Assembly: GCA_024681795.1 (NCBI GenBank) | Contig: JAILAD010000085.1 | Coordinates: forward strand, 1-64,000 | DNA length: 64,000 nt | Direction: 5' to 3' | DNA from: Lachnospiraceae bacterium | Lineage (GTDB): Bacteria > Bacillota > Clostridia > Lachnospirales > Lachnospiraceae | Shown: in pieces, positions 1 through 7,132 of the stretch | Layout of the letters: every line of letters begins with the position of its first letter | Position numbering within the stretch: the first letter of the stretch is position 1 | Translations under genes and position numbers: made by a program | The notes under the pieces: model-generated | Database searches by the model: none | Seen by the model: only the letters and a program-made list of their open reading frames with translations | Told to the model about the DNA's origin: nothing

Positions 1-303
1 GCCTACAAAATTCACGAAAAAGTATGCAAAGCTCTGGGAATTGAAATTTCCAAAAATTTTGTTAAGGGGACCCATGCATTCCGGAGAGTACACGAAACCA
101 CCTTTTTAGAGGAAAACGGCTCCTCACAGATTGCTACAACAATTTACGGCCATACAGAGGATGTTATCAAGCAAAACTACCTTCTGGCGGTAAATGCAAA
201 GCTTGCGGCACCTACGGTTTCCACAATCCAGAGCAGGATTATAAACGAGTGCACACGGGTGCACAAAAATAACCGGAAAATGAAAAACCCGGAATCCGTA
301 TAA
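1..303 (+). CDS. Tyrosine recombinase/integrase, C-terminal part only (5' end outside window)
   Basis: Open from base 1 in frame 1 to TAA at 301-303, giving the last 100 residues of a phage-type integrase. The catalytic-domain residues are visible: HAFRR (His25, Arg28), then YGH (His51) and the tyrosine nucleophile candidate Tyr60 in the context KQNYL. These match the H-x-x-R...H...Y part of the tyrosine recombinase active site; the first catalytic Arg and the N-terminal DNA-binding domains lie left of the window. It is the only plus-strand gene and ends 27 bp before the 3' end of a tRNA-Arg gene, the usual attachment site for such enzymes. I infer that an integrated element extends leftwards and that this is its terminal integrase gene. 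The family call is firm; the element type is unknown. Confidence 0.88.
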   Translation, partial: AYKIHEKVCKALGIEISKNFVKGTHAFRRVHETTFLEENGSSQIATTIYGHTEDVIKQNYLLAVNAKLAAPTVSTIQSRIINECTRVHKNNRKMKNPESV

Positions 304-319
304 ATACTGAATTCCGGGT
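283..319 (-). terminator. Intrinsic terminator after tRNA-Arg
   Basis: A 9-bp perfect inverted repeat (ACCCGGAAT at 287-295, ATTCCGGGT at 311-319), with an inner GTAT/ATAC pairing, is followed on the minus strand by TTTT. It would end the tRNA-Arg transcript and also any read-through from the thi operon, which has no terminator of its own before the tRNA. The hairpin overlaps the last codons and stop of the convergent integrase gene. Confidence 0.75.
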
Positions 320-330
320 AATCCCAACCA

Positions 331-404
331 CGTGCGCTAGAGGATTCGAACCCCCGACCTTTTGGTCCGTAGCCAAACGCTCTATCCAGCTGAGCTAAGC
401 GCAC
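331..404 (-). tRNA. tRNA-Arg (anticodon ACG)
   Basis: The minus strand folds as a complete cloverleaf: acceptor GTGCGCT/AGCGCAC, D-arm with AGCTGGATA, anticodon stem TTTGG/CCAAA enclosing the loop CTACGGA (anticodon ACG), variable loop AGGTC and a T-arm with TTCGAAT. The discriminator base is G at 331. The 3' CCA is not encoded (the next bases are TGG), so it must be added after transcription. A consensus promoter lies about 55 bp upstream and a hairpin terminator just downstream. The integrase end next to its 3' side suggests use as an attB site. Confidence 0.96.
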
Positions 405-458
405 ATTCCATATTTAACTTATACGCGGATACACTTTGAATTCTCACGCGCAAAAGAT

Positions 459-487
459 ATTTTATCGCAAGAAAATAATCTTGTCAA
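459..487 (-). promoter_or_regulatory. Sigma-A promoter of tRNA-Arg
   Basis: TTGACA (482-487) and TAAAAT (459-464) are separated by exactly 17 bp on the minus strand, upstream of the tRNA. The -35 hexamer contains the TGA stop codon (484-486) of the preceding ABC ATPase gene. Confidence 0.88.
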
Positions 488-1260
488 GAAAAAGCTATCT
501 GATCCACAAACAAAAGCCTTCTGATATCCTTCTTATACTGAAGGAACTCGTCTGTCATCGTAAATGACTGATTTCTCGGCTTCGGCTGTTCGATCCTGAA
601 TTCCCCGGTTAATGTCGCGGGAGAACCCGTCATCATATAAATCCGGTCCGACAAAAGAATTGCTTCATCAATATCATGCGTAATAAAAATCGTTGACATT
701 CCGAGGTCTTCCATAACCTCCAAAAACCACTCCTGCAGGGATGCTTTTGTAATGGTATCGAGTGCGGAAAACGGTTCATCCAGAAGGGCAACCTTATTCC
801 CGCAAAGGTATGTCCTGAGAAGCGCTGCTCTTTGTCTCATACCTCCGGATAACTGTGCCGGATATTTATTCTGTGTCCCGTCCAGACCGAATCTTCTAAA
901 ATACTCCGATGCCGTTTCCCTCGCCTTTTTTTTCGGCACTCCCTTTAAGGTAAGAGGGAGTGCCACATTGTCGACCACGTGCATGTGCGGCAAAAGCAAA
1001 TCCTTTTGCAGCATATAACTTAACATTCCGTTTTTTTCGGTAATATCCGTAAAACCATTCTCCGACGCGAGCAATACCTTCCCCTTGTCCGGTGCCGTAA
1101 GACCGGACAATACATTAAACAGTGTGGTTTTTCCGACACCGCTTACACCAAGCAGACAGACCAGTTCTCCCTCCTTTAAGGAAAAATTGATGTCATTTAA
1201 CACCTGCTTTTCTCCGTATGATTTTGTAATGTGCTCTGCACGGAGGATTTCTTTTTCCAT
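484..1260 (-). CDS. thiZ: ABC transporter ATP-binding protein, thiamine-precursor uptake (ThiZ-like)
   Basis: The 258-residue ABC ATPase carries all standard motifs: Walker A GVSGVGKT at 38-45, Q-loop Gln85, signature LSGGMRQR at 137-144, Walker B ending Asp161-Glu162 and the H-loop His195. It resembles the nitrate/taurine/pyrimidine (SsuB/TauB/ThiZ) branch. It is the last gene of a TPP-riboswitch operon with a permease and an NMT1-like lipoprotein, so it most probably energises import of a thiamine pyrimidine precursor. Substrate is inferred from context. The start is the ATG after a weak GGCGG site. The stop codon lies inside the -35 box of the downstream tRNA-Arg promoter. Confidence 0.88.
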   Translation of the reverse strand: MEKEILRAEHITKSYGEKQVLNDINFSLKEGELVCLLGVSGVGKTTLFNVLSGLTAPDKGKVLLASENGFTDITEKNGMLSYMLQKDLLLPHMHVVDNVALPLTLKGVPKKKARETASEYFRRFGLDGTQNKYPAQLSGGMRQRAALLRTYLCGNKVALLDEPFSALDTITKASLQEWFLEVMEDLGMSTIFITHDIDEAILLSDRIYMMTGSPATLTGEFRIEQPKPRNQSFTMTDEFLQYKKDIRRLLFVDQIAFS

Positions 1261-1309
1261 CTTTTCCGCCTACATTTGTAGTACAATTTATTCCTTGTAT
1301 TTTATCCCT

Positions 1310-2308
1310 TTACTCCGGTAAATAATCATTCGTAAAACCATATCCTGCAGGAATCTCATCGCTTAACTGATTCTCGTATAACCATTTGTAGAAGGCATCC
1401 CATCTGTTTTGGTCGATGTAACCCCATCTTTCCACTTCCGCCTTGTACTCGTCGGCAAGCCATTCCTGACTTTCCTTCACAAGTTCCGGATCCAGTTCGG
1501 GAACCTGCTTGCAGAGAATCTCGGCAGCCTCATCCGGATTTTCAATCGCGAATTCATATCCTCTCTTGCATGCAGTAAGGAAGCCCTTTGCTGCCTTCGG
1601 ATTGGATGCAAGATAATCGGTGTTGGCGATAATTACCGGACTGTAATAATCAAACTCCGGAGTAATATCCTTAAAGTAAATCATATTGGTATCGAGACCT
1701 GCCTGCTTACAGGAAATTCCTGCCCATGCATAATATACCCAGATTGCGTCGATGTCCTGCTGTAATGCTGCCGGCTCATTCTCGACATATTCGGGAATCA
1801 GATTTACTTTGGAAAAATCTCCCCCGTCCGCTTCCACGATATTCTTCAACATAGCCTGCTCCACCGGCAAATCCCATGTTGCATAATTCTTTCCTTCCAG
1901 TCCCTTCGGCGTATCGATTCCGTCTTCCTTTAGGGAAATGATGCCCGATGTATTATGCTGGATCAATGTTGCAACAGCCTTTACCGGGATATTTTCCTCG
2001 GAAGTAAATACCGGTGCAAGATAATCCTGAAAATCAATTCCGAACTGTGCCTGACCGGATGCCACCATTGTTGTTGCACCATCCTCGGGCGGCTGGACAA
2101 TTGATACATTTAATCCCTCTTCTTCAAAATAGCCCTTCTCCAGTGCTACATAGAAACCGGTATGATTGGTGTTCGGTGTCCAGTCAAGAACAAGTGTAAT
2201 ATTCTCAACGGGATCCTGTGCAGGTGATTCCGGTGTGCATGCAGCCAAAGATACACACATAGCAGTTGCAATTCCAAGTCCTAACAACTTTTTCAATAAC
2301 TTTTTCAT
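1310..2308 (-). CDS. thiY: NMT1/THI5-like substrate-binding lipoprotein (ThiY-like)
   Basis: The 332-residue lipoprotein has a signal peptide with lipobox LAAC (Cys24) and then the NMT1/THI5-type binding domain starting around residue 36. The motif DWTPNTNHTGFY at 42-53 is the hallmark of proteins binding formylaminopyrimidine-type thiamine precursors, as in Bacillus ThiY. The mature protein would sit on the outer face of the membrane and deliver ligand to the ThiX-like permease. A strong GAAGGAAGG ribosome site precedes the ATG. Position downstream of a TPP riboswitch supports a thiamine-salvage role. The exact ligand (thiamine, HMP or a degradation product) cannot be read from sequence. Confidence 0.9.
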   Translation of the reverse strand: MKKLLKKLLGLGIATAMCVSLAACTPESPAQDPVENITLVLDWTPNTNHTGFYVALEKGYFEEEGLNVSIVQPPEDGATTMVASGQAQFGIDFQDYLAPVFTSEENIPVKAVATLIQHNTSGIISLKEDGIDTPKGLEGKNYATWDLPVEQAMLKNIVEADGGDFSKVNLIPEYVENEPAALQQDIDAIWVYYAWAGISCKQAGLDTNMIYFKDITPEFDYYSPVIIANTDYLASNPKAAKGFLTACKRGYEFAIENPDEAAEILCKQVPELDPELVKESQEWLADEYKAEVERWGYIDQNRWDAFYKWLYENQLSDEIPAGYGFTNDYLPE

Positions 2309-2366
2309 CTTTTTTCCTTCCTTCTTTAGTTAAATCTGGGTCTTATAAATCTATAGAAATATCTTT

Positions 2367-3137
2367 CTATTCTTTCCTTGCATGCTCCCACGGCATTGCC
2401 TTATATTGAATAACTTTGACAACTGCCATTAAGAGCAGACTGATTGCGGAAACCAATAGAATTACCGCAAACATTTTATCGTAAGATAATGATTTCTTGA
2501 CTCTGGTCATATAGACTCCGAGACCAATAAAACCGCCGAGCCACTCCGCAATAACCGCACCGACCACGGAATAGGATACCGCAATTTTTAACCCGGAAAA
2601 GAAATTGCCCAGTGCCGAAGGAACCTTTACCTTCCAGAAAATCTGCCATTTCGTGGCCTTCATGGATTTCATCAGACGGATTAAATCGGAATCCACCGAC
2701 TGGAAACCTTCCAAAAGTCCCACCGCCATCGGAAAAAACGCAACCAGCACAACCAGAATTACTTTCGGCCAGATTCCGTAGGAAAACCAGAGAATCAAAA
2801 GAGGTGCAATGGCAACAGGCGGGATGGTCTGCGTAAGCACAAGAATCGGATATAACGCACTTTTCACGACGGGAAAGGTATCCATTAAAGCTGCGCAGCA
2901 AAATCCCAGCATAACACCGATTGTGAGTCCGAAAAATGCTTCCAGTAACGTAATTCCCGCATGATGCATAAGCAGCGGAAAATCCGTAACAAAAGCCTTT
3001 CCGACATCCAGCGGTGACGGAAGCATAAATCCCGGAACCAGTTCAAATACGCAGATCAGCTGCCATATCAGAATAAAAATCAGAATGGCTGCTACGGGAA
3101 CCCATATTTCTTTGATACTTTTTTTCTTTCGGTTCAT
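2367..3137 (-). CDS. thiX: ABC transporter permease, thiamine precursor uptake (ThiX-like)
   Basis: The 256-residue permease is of the BPD_transp_1 family with about six membrane segments: the first near residues 11-32, a run from about 60 to 130, and the last near 220-240. The cytoplasmic EAA-type loop (around residues 140-165, LLEGFQSVDSDLIRLMKS and after) contacts the ATPase. It has the usual length for the SsuC/TauC/ThiX branch. It lies between the small thiamine-binding protein gene and the lipoprotein gene, all in one orientation with gaps of about 50 bp. Upstream of the ATG the ribosome site is poor. The substrate assignment comes from the riboswitch and partner genes. Confidence 0.87.
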   Translation of the reverse strand: MNRKKKSIKEIWVPVAAILIFILIWQLICVFELVPGFMLPSPLDVGKAFVTDFPLLMHHAGITLLEAFFGLTIGVMLGFCCAALMDTFPVVKSALYPILVLTQTIPPVAIAPLLILWFSYGIWPKVILVVLVAFFPMAVGLLEGFQSVDSDLIRLMKSMKATKWQIFWKVKVPSALGNFFSGLKIAVSYSVVGAVIAEWLGGFIGLGVYMTRVKKSLSYDKMFAVILLVSAISLLLMAVVKVIQYKAMPWEHARKE

Positions 3138-3187
3138 TTACTGAATGTAATCCTGTTCTCCGAAAAATTTATGTTGTCCTGTTCAGA

Positions 3188-3529
3188 CTATGCCGTCTTA
3201 TTTTTCATAGACTTTGCCAGATCATTTTTATGATGCTTTGCAGTCTTTCGCTCAATCGTGAGTTTTTCGCCGTCCGGCTTGTAGGTGATTTTTACATAAC
3301 TCATCACGCTCGGCGCACCGGCTTTAATCGCAATGTACTGGCACTGCTTAACAATTTCCATCAGTTCCTCATAATCACCTTCCATGGATGTTTCGCAGGG
3401 ACCTACATAATATTCAACGCCCGTGCTTTTGATATAATCAATTACCTCATCCACGATGCGTACGATTTCTTCATCCTCCAAAACAGAGGGAAGTACCTGA
3501 ATGGCAACATTCGCATTTAATTTTTCCAT
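3188..3529 (-). CDS. MTH1187/YkoF-type thiamine-binding protein
   Basis: The 113-residue cytoplasmic protein of the MTH1187/YkoF-like superfamily (older name DUF77) shows NVAIQVLPSV near the N-terminus, then VGPCETSMEGDYEELMEI, a pattern typical of this ferredoxin-like fold. Members bind thiamine or related pyrimidines. I chose the ATG at 3529 because AAGGAG lies 8 bp upstream; an upstream in-frame ATG at 3571 would add 14 Arg-rich residues without a ribosome site. It is the first gene after the TPP riboswitch and precedes the thiX-thiY-thiZ genes, as in other TPP-regulated transport operons. Its role (ligand buffering or sensing) is not certain. Confidence 0.85.
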   Translation of the reverse strand: MEKLNANVAIQVLPSVLEDEEIVRIVDEVIDYIKSTGVEYYVGPCETSMEGDYEELMEIVKQCQYIAIKAGAPSVMSYVKITYKPDGEKLTIERKTAKHHKNDLAKSMKNKTA

Positions 3530-3625
3530 GTTCCTTCTCCTTATCGTTTGTTCACGGCGAAATGTATGCATTGCACGGTCCGGATTATCTTCCTTAATGA
3601 ATAAATAGAAAATGAATATACGTAG

Positions 3626-3653
3626 AAAAAGCTCTTCCTGCCACAGGAAGAGC
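3626..3653 (-). terminator. Riboswitch expression-platform terminator
   Basis: A 10-bp perfect stem, GCTCTTCCTG/CAGGAAGAGC with a 3-base loop, is followed on the minus strand by TTTTT. It sits between the TPP aptamer and the first gene of the thi operon, so control is probably by transcription termination when TPP is bound. Confidence 0.88.
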
Positions 3654-3674
3654 CAAACTATACGAATTCATCAT

Positions 3675-3778
3675 TCTACCTACGCCGGCATTATCCGGAT
3701 CAGGTTCTGGGTTTCTCCCATGGGATTGACGGTGGTTTTTCCGCCTCTCAGCCTAAAGCCTTAAGCACTCCCGTGACG
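3675..3778 (-). promoter_or_regulatory. TPP (THI-box) riboswitch aptamer
   Basis: On the minus strand the hallmark conserved segments occur in order: GGGAGTGC, GGCTGAGAGG, then ACCCAGAACCTGATCCGGATAAT and GCCGGCGTAGG. This is the THI element. It lies directly downstream of a perfect promoter and upstream of a terminator hairpin and the thiamine transport genes. When cellular TPP is high, uptake genes would be shut off. Confidence 0.96.
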
Positions 3779-3784
3779 CAATAC

Positions 3785-3813
3785 ATTATATGATTTTAAA
3801 ACTTAGGTGTCAA
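3785..3813 (-). promoter_or_regulatory. Sigma-A promoter of the thi operon
   Basis: TTGACA (3808-3813) and TATAAT (3785-3790) are both perfect consensus with a 17-bp spacer. Transcription would start near 3778, immediately before the riboswitch aptamer. Confidence 0.93.
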
Positions 3814-3875
3814 CCGATTTTTTACCCTTCCGGAAAAGTTCGTACGGATGATCTTCCGACACCTTCTGATGCTGT

Positions 3876-5042
3876 TTATGCACCGATTAAAGGCTGGTCA
3901 TGTTCGAACAAAGCAAGATTAATTGTATAAGTATCATATATTTCATTCTGAATAAAATACTCCACAATCAGATCAAAACGGTTGCTCGGAGAGAATGCAT
4001 AACCGGCACGTCCGAGAAAATCTTTCGTTTCGTCCAAATTTAATTCAAGGGCAAGTGCAAAAGCCACGGCGGTCATTTTCTTCGGCTGGTAGTTCGGATT
4101 GGAACGGATTTTGGAAAACAGTTTTCTGTCGATATTGGCCTTTTTATAGGTCTGTGCATCCGTATATCCTTTTTCGTCAATCATCCTAAGAAGGCTTTCC
4201 TGCCAGGTTTCTCCTATCCGGTCCATCAGTTCGTCCAGACTTCTTGCGGATTTTTCCTGAGGAGCTTCCGGAATTTTTTCCAAAAATGTCATGCATTCCT
4301 CAACATCGGCGCATTCTTCGACATCGGCATATTCTTCTTCATCAGCGCTTTCCGCATCGGCGAAAGCCCCGGTTTTCAAGGAAGATTTATGAAAAAGATC
4401 CCTGAGCTTATTCTTCGGTTTTCCCGATTCTCTCCGGCTGCGGGAATTTCCCGATACCGAATTTTTCATTCTCACGGATTCACCCGCGTACTCGGACATC
4501 AGCTTTTCTTCGACATAATTTCCGTCGATAAACGCATCCACACCGTCATAAATCTGTCCGGAAAGTACAAAGGAATCCCTGTCAAATACGACCAGGATTA
4601 CTTCCATGTCATCCTCTTTTTCCAGAAAAGATTTAATCTCCGATGTAGCAATACCAAGCGCAACATTTTTCGGAAAATCATAGGCTCCGGTCGAAATAAG
4701 CGGGAATGCAACGGATTCACATTTCAGTTCTTTGGCAAGGGATAAAGACCTGCGGTAACAGGAAGCCAGCGTTTCATATTCACCCGACGCTCCCCCTTCC
4801 CAAACCGGTCCGACCGTATGAATAATATACTCTGCATCAAGATCAAACGCAGGGGTTGCAAAAGCTTCTCCGGGACTGATTACACCGATTTCTTTTCTTG
4901 CCGCAAGAAGTTTTTCCGCTCCCGCTGCCTGATAAATTGCAGTATCCGTTCCTCCTCCGCAAACAGGATTCGGATTCGCCGTATTTACAATGGCGTCGGC
5001 GCTTACTTTCGTAATATCGTTTCGAACAATCTGAAATGCCAT
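3876..5042 (-). CDS. Macrodomain protein with C-terminal helical domain
   Basis: The 388 residues form three parts. Residues 1-165 are a macrodomain (ADP-ribose binding or hydrolysis) with NTAN at 20-23, GGG at 29-31 and the phosphate loop STGAY at 117-121. Residues 166-265 are a charged linker including a near-duplicate acidic stretch (EYADVEECADVEEC). Residues 265-388 form a helical domain, KKANIDRKLFSKIRSNPNY and on, that looks like a helix-turn-helix fold. Macrodomains reverse ADP-ribosylation or clear ADP-ribose adducts; the partner here is unknown. There is no ADP-ribosyltransferase gene next to it. The gene stands alone, with a terminator-like hairpin in its leader. AAGGGG lies before the ATG. 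Confidence 0.85.
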   Translation of the reverse strand: MAFQIVRNDITKVSADAIVNTANPNPVCGGGTDTAIYQAAGAEKLLAARKEIGVISPGEAFATPAFDLDAEYIIHTVGPVWEGGASGEYETLASCYRRSLSLAKELKCESVAFPLISTGAYDFPKNVALGIATSEIKSFLEKEDDMEVILVVFDRDSFVLSGQIYDGVDAFIDGNYVEEKLMSEYAGESVRMKNSVSGNSRSRRESGKPKNKLRDLFHKSSLKTGAFADAESADEEEYADVEECADVEECMTFLEKIPEAPQEKSARSLDELMDRIGETWQESLLRMIDEKGYTDAQTYKKANIDRKLFSKIRSNPNYQPKKMTAVAFALALELNLDETKDFLGRAGYAFSPSNRFDLIVEYFIQNEIYDTYTINLALFEHDQPLIGA

Positions 5043-5093
5043 ATGACAACCCCTTCCGTCATGATCGTTATAATTCAGGTCTGTATCAGTCTG

Positions 5094-5117
5094 TCTCTAT
5101 ATAAATCTCTATATAAA
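5094..5117. repeat. Perfect 12-bp tandem duplication
   Basis: TCTCTATATAAA occurs twice head to tail, in the leader of the macrodomain gene and just downstream (minus strand) of a hairpin with a T-run. The period matches microrepeats elsewhere in the window. Confidence 0.9.
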
Positions 5118-5118
5118 T

Positions 5119-5154
5119 AAAAAAGGAGCATTTGAAACCGTACTTCCATGCTCC
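5119..5154 (-). terminator. Intrinsic terminator or leader attenuator before the macrodomain gene
   Basis: GGAGCAT (5125-5131) pairs with ATGCTCC (5148-5154), and the minus-strand transcript continues into a run of T. It may end transcription of the gene at 5353-5868, although it lies 200 bp past that stop. If the promoter at 5194-5223 is real, it would instead sit in the leader of the macrodomain gene as an attenuator. Confidence 0.65.
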
Positions 5155-5193
5155 GATACTTTCGTATTAAGTTTTCGGCAGGCATGCTTTTAT

Positions 5194-5223
5194 GTTATAT
5201 CATTCGTCAGAGAGTTTCAACAA
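5194..5223 (-). promoter_or_regulatory. Possible promoter for the macrodomain gene
   Basis: TTGTTG (5218-5223) and TATAAC (5194-5199) are 18 bp apart on the minus strand. An alternative TTGAAA at 5215-5220 gives a too-short 15-bp spacer. The match is moderate. Confidence 0.4.
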
Positions 5224-5352
5224 TGAACAATTATTGAATAACGCAATAACGAAATAATCGCTAACAAAAACAATGAACTTTGCTGATTCCACAGTCAGAT
5301 AACGATCCAGCATCCTAATCACGTATTATGCATGTCTGCCCGGAAAATGCCT

Positions 5353-5868
5353 TTATACCGGCACTTCAAATTCAAAAGTCTGATTGTACTTATCAAGTGC
5401 AATCTGCATTGCCGCAATTTCTGCGTCGATGCGCTCGTACTCCTTTTTTACAAGTTCAATGTCATAATTGACATACTCGTATTCCGGAGCGGTTTTTCTG
5501 GAAGAATAAAGGCCGGAGTTTATTCTGGTTTTGGGTTCGCGCTTTCTGAGGGTATCCAGAAAAGCTTTTCTTTTACCGAGTTGTGCCATTTTGACAAGAA
5601 TTTCGTCAATGGTCATCTCGGTTTCGCCGACCGCGATTCTGTTGGTTGCATTGTTTACATTGATGGCATGTTTGATTTTCAAAATTTTGTCATCAATTGC
5701 AGCGATTTCTCCCGCAACCTTTGCATAGTCATAGTCGGGAATTACCGGCTCCTCGTCGGTTGCTGCCACATAGGTGCTGGCTTCGTTTTCTTTTCTGCGC
5801 CAGAACTCCTTGTCTTCATTCAGTTTTCTGATTACTTTATTTGCATATGCAGATGTCATCATTGTCAT
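5353..5868 (-). CDS. DIP1984-like (DUF6847) helical protein
   Basis: The 171-residue soluble protein is predicted to be mostly helical and coiled-coil. The central stretch AIDDKILKIKHAINVNNATN followed by a short Gly-Glu-rich turn and EILVKMAQLGKRKAFLDTL resembles the DIP1984 family pattern of a helix, INxxNAxxR, a turn and a helix with paired Arg/Lys. The function of that family is unknown, so none is proposed. The start at 5868 is supported by AGGAGG eight bases upstream. No membrane segment or signal peptide is visible. It appears to be a single-gene unit, with gaps over 130 bp on both sides. Confidence 0.6.
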   Translation of the reverse strand: MTMMTSAYANKVIRKLNEDKEFWRRKENEASTYVAATDEEPVIPDYDYAKVAGEIAAIDDKILKIKHAINVNNATNRIAVGETEMTIDEILVKMAQLGKRKAFLDTLRKREPKTRINSGLYSSRKTAPEYEYVNYDIELVKKEYERIDAEIAAMQIALDKYNQTFEFEVPV

Positions 5869-6001
5869 TTTTTCATCCTCCTGCGTTAAATGAATTCCGT
5901 TTTTCCGGTTACAAAAACATCATATCCTTTTTTTCGGATGATGAACAGCAACCAATAGTTGTATATCGAAACCGTTCCTTCCTGTGCATAACCGGCTGCC
6001 C

Positions 6002-6472
6002 TCAGTGAAGCTTCACATCTTCCAGCGTATCATCCTTTGCGTATTTCAGTTTCAGGGAAAAGAAATCCTCCCGCTCGTTTAAAAGCCTGAAGAAAATTTT
6101 ATCCCCTTCCCAGATCGGAAGCTCGAAAACATCTTTTATCGGTACCCAGACCAGTTCCCCTTCGTCGCACTCCGTCAGCGTACCTTCGAACTCATCCGCC
6201 GTATACAGGTGCATGTATTCTACCACGTCTTCTCCGTAAAGAAACGTGATGATTCCCCTTTCTTTATAATTGGTCAGAGTGAGTCCGGTCTCTTCTTTCA
6301 CTTCCCGAAGGAGACATTCATCGGGACTTTCCCCGTACTCAAAATGTCCGCCCACTCCGATCCATTTATCCTTATTGATATCTTTTTTCTTTTTCACTCT
6401 GTGCATCATCAGATAACAGTTATCTTTTATGATGTAACAAAGCGTCGTAAATTCCGGAGCCTTTCCGCTCAT
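6002..6472 (-). CDS. Nudix hydrolase (MutT/8-oxo-dGTPase type)
   Basis: The 156-residue Nudix enzyme has a perfect box G-x5-E-x7-REVxEExGL: Gly42, Glu48, Arg56-Glu57, Glu60-Glu61, Gly63. It should cleave a nucleoside diphosphate linked to another group; the short length and the YMHLYTADEFEG strand are typical of 8-oxo-dGTP diphosphatase-like members, but the substrate is inferred. I place the start at 6472, where ATG overlaps the stop of the upstream HAD gene as ATGA and AAAGGA lies upstream; an in-frame ATG at 6511 would overlap that gene by 43 bp. It is probably translationally coupled to the HAD protein. Confidence 0.88.
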   Translation of the reverse strand: MSGKAPEFTTLCYIIKDNCYLMMHRVKKKKDINKDKWIGVGGHFEYGESPDECLLREVKEETGLTLTNYKERGIITFLYGEDVVEYMHLYTADEFEGTLTECDEGELVWVPIKDVFELPIWEGDKIFFRLLNEREDFFSLKLKYAKDDTLEDVKLH

Positions 6473-7131
6473 ACCGGCAAATTTCCTTTCTGTCCGTTTT
6501 TCCCCGGACAATTCTCTCCCTGTACGTTTCCTTCGGAATCCACGATTCCGTTAATTTTTTCCCAGCCGCTGCACCTGATATAATTTTCTCCCGGAAATTC
6601 ACACTCTTTATTCCACGGACGGTCAAATACCAGCACCTTTAAATCCGGCAGATGATCAAAAAAACGGAATGCGGACGGAGAATCCTCAACGGCATAATCA
6701 AATGTCATTTTATAATAATCTTCAAGTTCAAGACTGAAATCATCTTTTTTAATAAAACTGTCCCAGCTGTATTTATTCAGGCAGTAAAGATTTGCCCGCT
6801 CCAGTCCGTGTAAATCAAGCCATTTTCTCGAAGCTTCATAGGAACTGTACGGACGCCCGGTTATGATAAAAACCTCATACCCTCTGTCAATCCAGTCGTT
6901 CACCGTTTTTACCGCACCCGGTGTTTCCGTATAAGACAAAAGCCGTTCCGCTTTGTGTCCTTCCGTCATCAGAAGTCTGTACTCTTCGTCATTCAGCAGA
7001 AAGGACTTCTGCAGGTTGAAAAAACGGATTTTCTCATACGGAATATTTTTACCGAAAAGTTCCGCTGCCAGTTTTGAAAAGTACCTCGCGGTTTCGCAAA
7101 GACAGTCATCGTAATCGATATAAATTCTCAT
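6469..7131 (-). CDS. HAD-like phosphatase / 5'-nucleotidase family protein
   Basis: The 220-residue HAD-superfamily hydrolase has motif I DYDD (nucleophile Asp6, acid Asp8), motif II in IITGRP (Thr91) and motif IV at Glu149-Asp150 (VEDSP). The layout with an alpha-helical cap between motifs I and II resembles the 5'(3')-deoxyribonucleotidase/YqfW-like group. Likely reaction is dephosphorylation of a nucleotide or small phosphometabolite; the substrate is not determinable. The gene begins 1 bp after the tex stop codon and overlaps the Nudix start, so tex, this gene and the Nudix gene form one coupled operon. The Nudix neighbour suggests nucleotide-pool cleaning. Confidence 0.78.
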   Translation of the reverse strand: MRIYIDYDDCLCETARYFSKLAAELFGKNIPYEKIRFFNLQKSFLLNDEEYRLLMTEGHKAERLLSYTETPGAVKTVNDWIDRGYEVFIITGRPYSSYEASRKWLDLHGLERANLYCLNKYSWDSFIKKDDFSLELEDYYKMTFDYAVEDSPSAFRFFDHLPDLKVLVFDRPWNKECEFPGENYIRCSGWEKINGIVDSEGNVQGENCPGKNGQKGNLPV

Positions 7132-7132
7132 A

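Larger units (their letters stand above)
5043..5352. other. Non-coding stretch upstream of the macrodomain gene
   Basis: This 310-bp AT-rich gap has no convincing ORF. It holds a 12-bp tandem duplication, a terminator-like hairpin and a possible minus-strand promoter, listed separately. Between 5220 and 5290 there are loose A-rich repeats of AATAACG and AACAATGAAC type. No tRNA or known riboswitch was recognised. Confidence 0.7.

Noticed and set aside
5155-5352. Small RNA gene or CRISPR-like repeats
   Set aside because: Only loose A-rich repetition; no regular unit, promoter-terminator pairing is uncertain.
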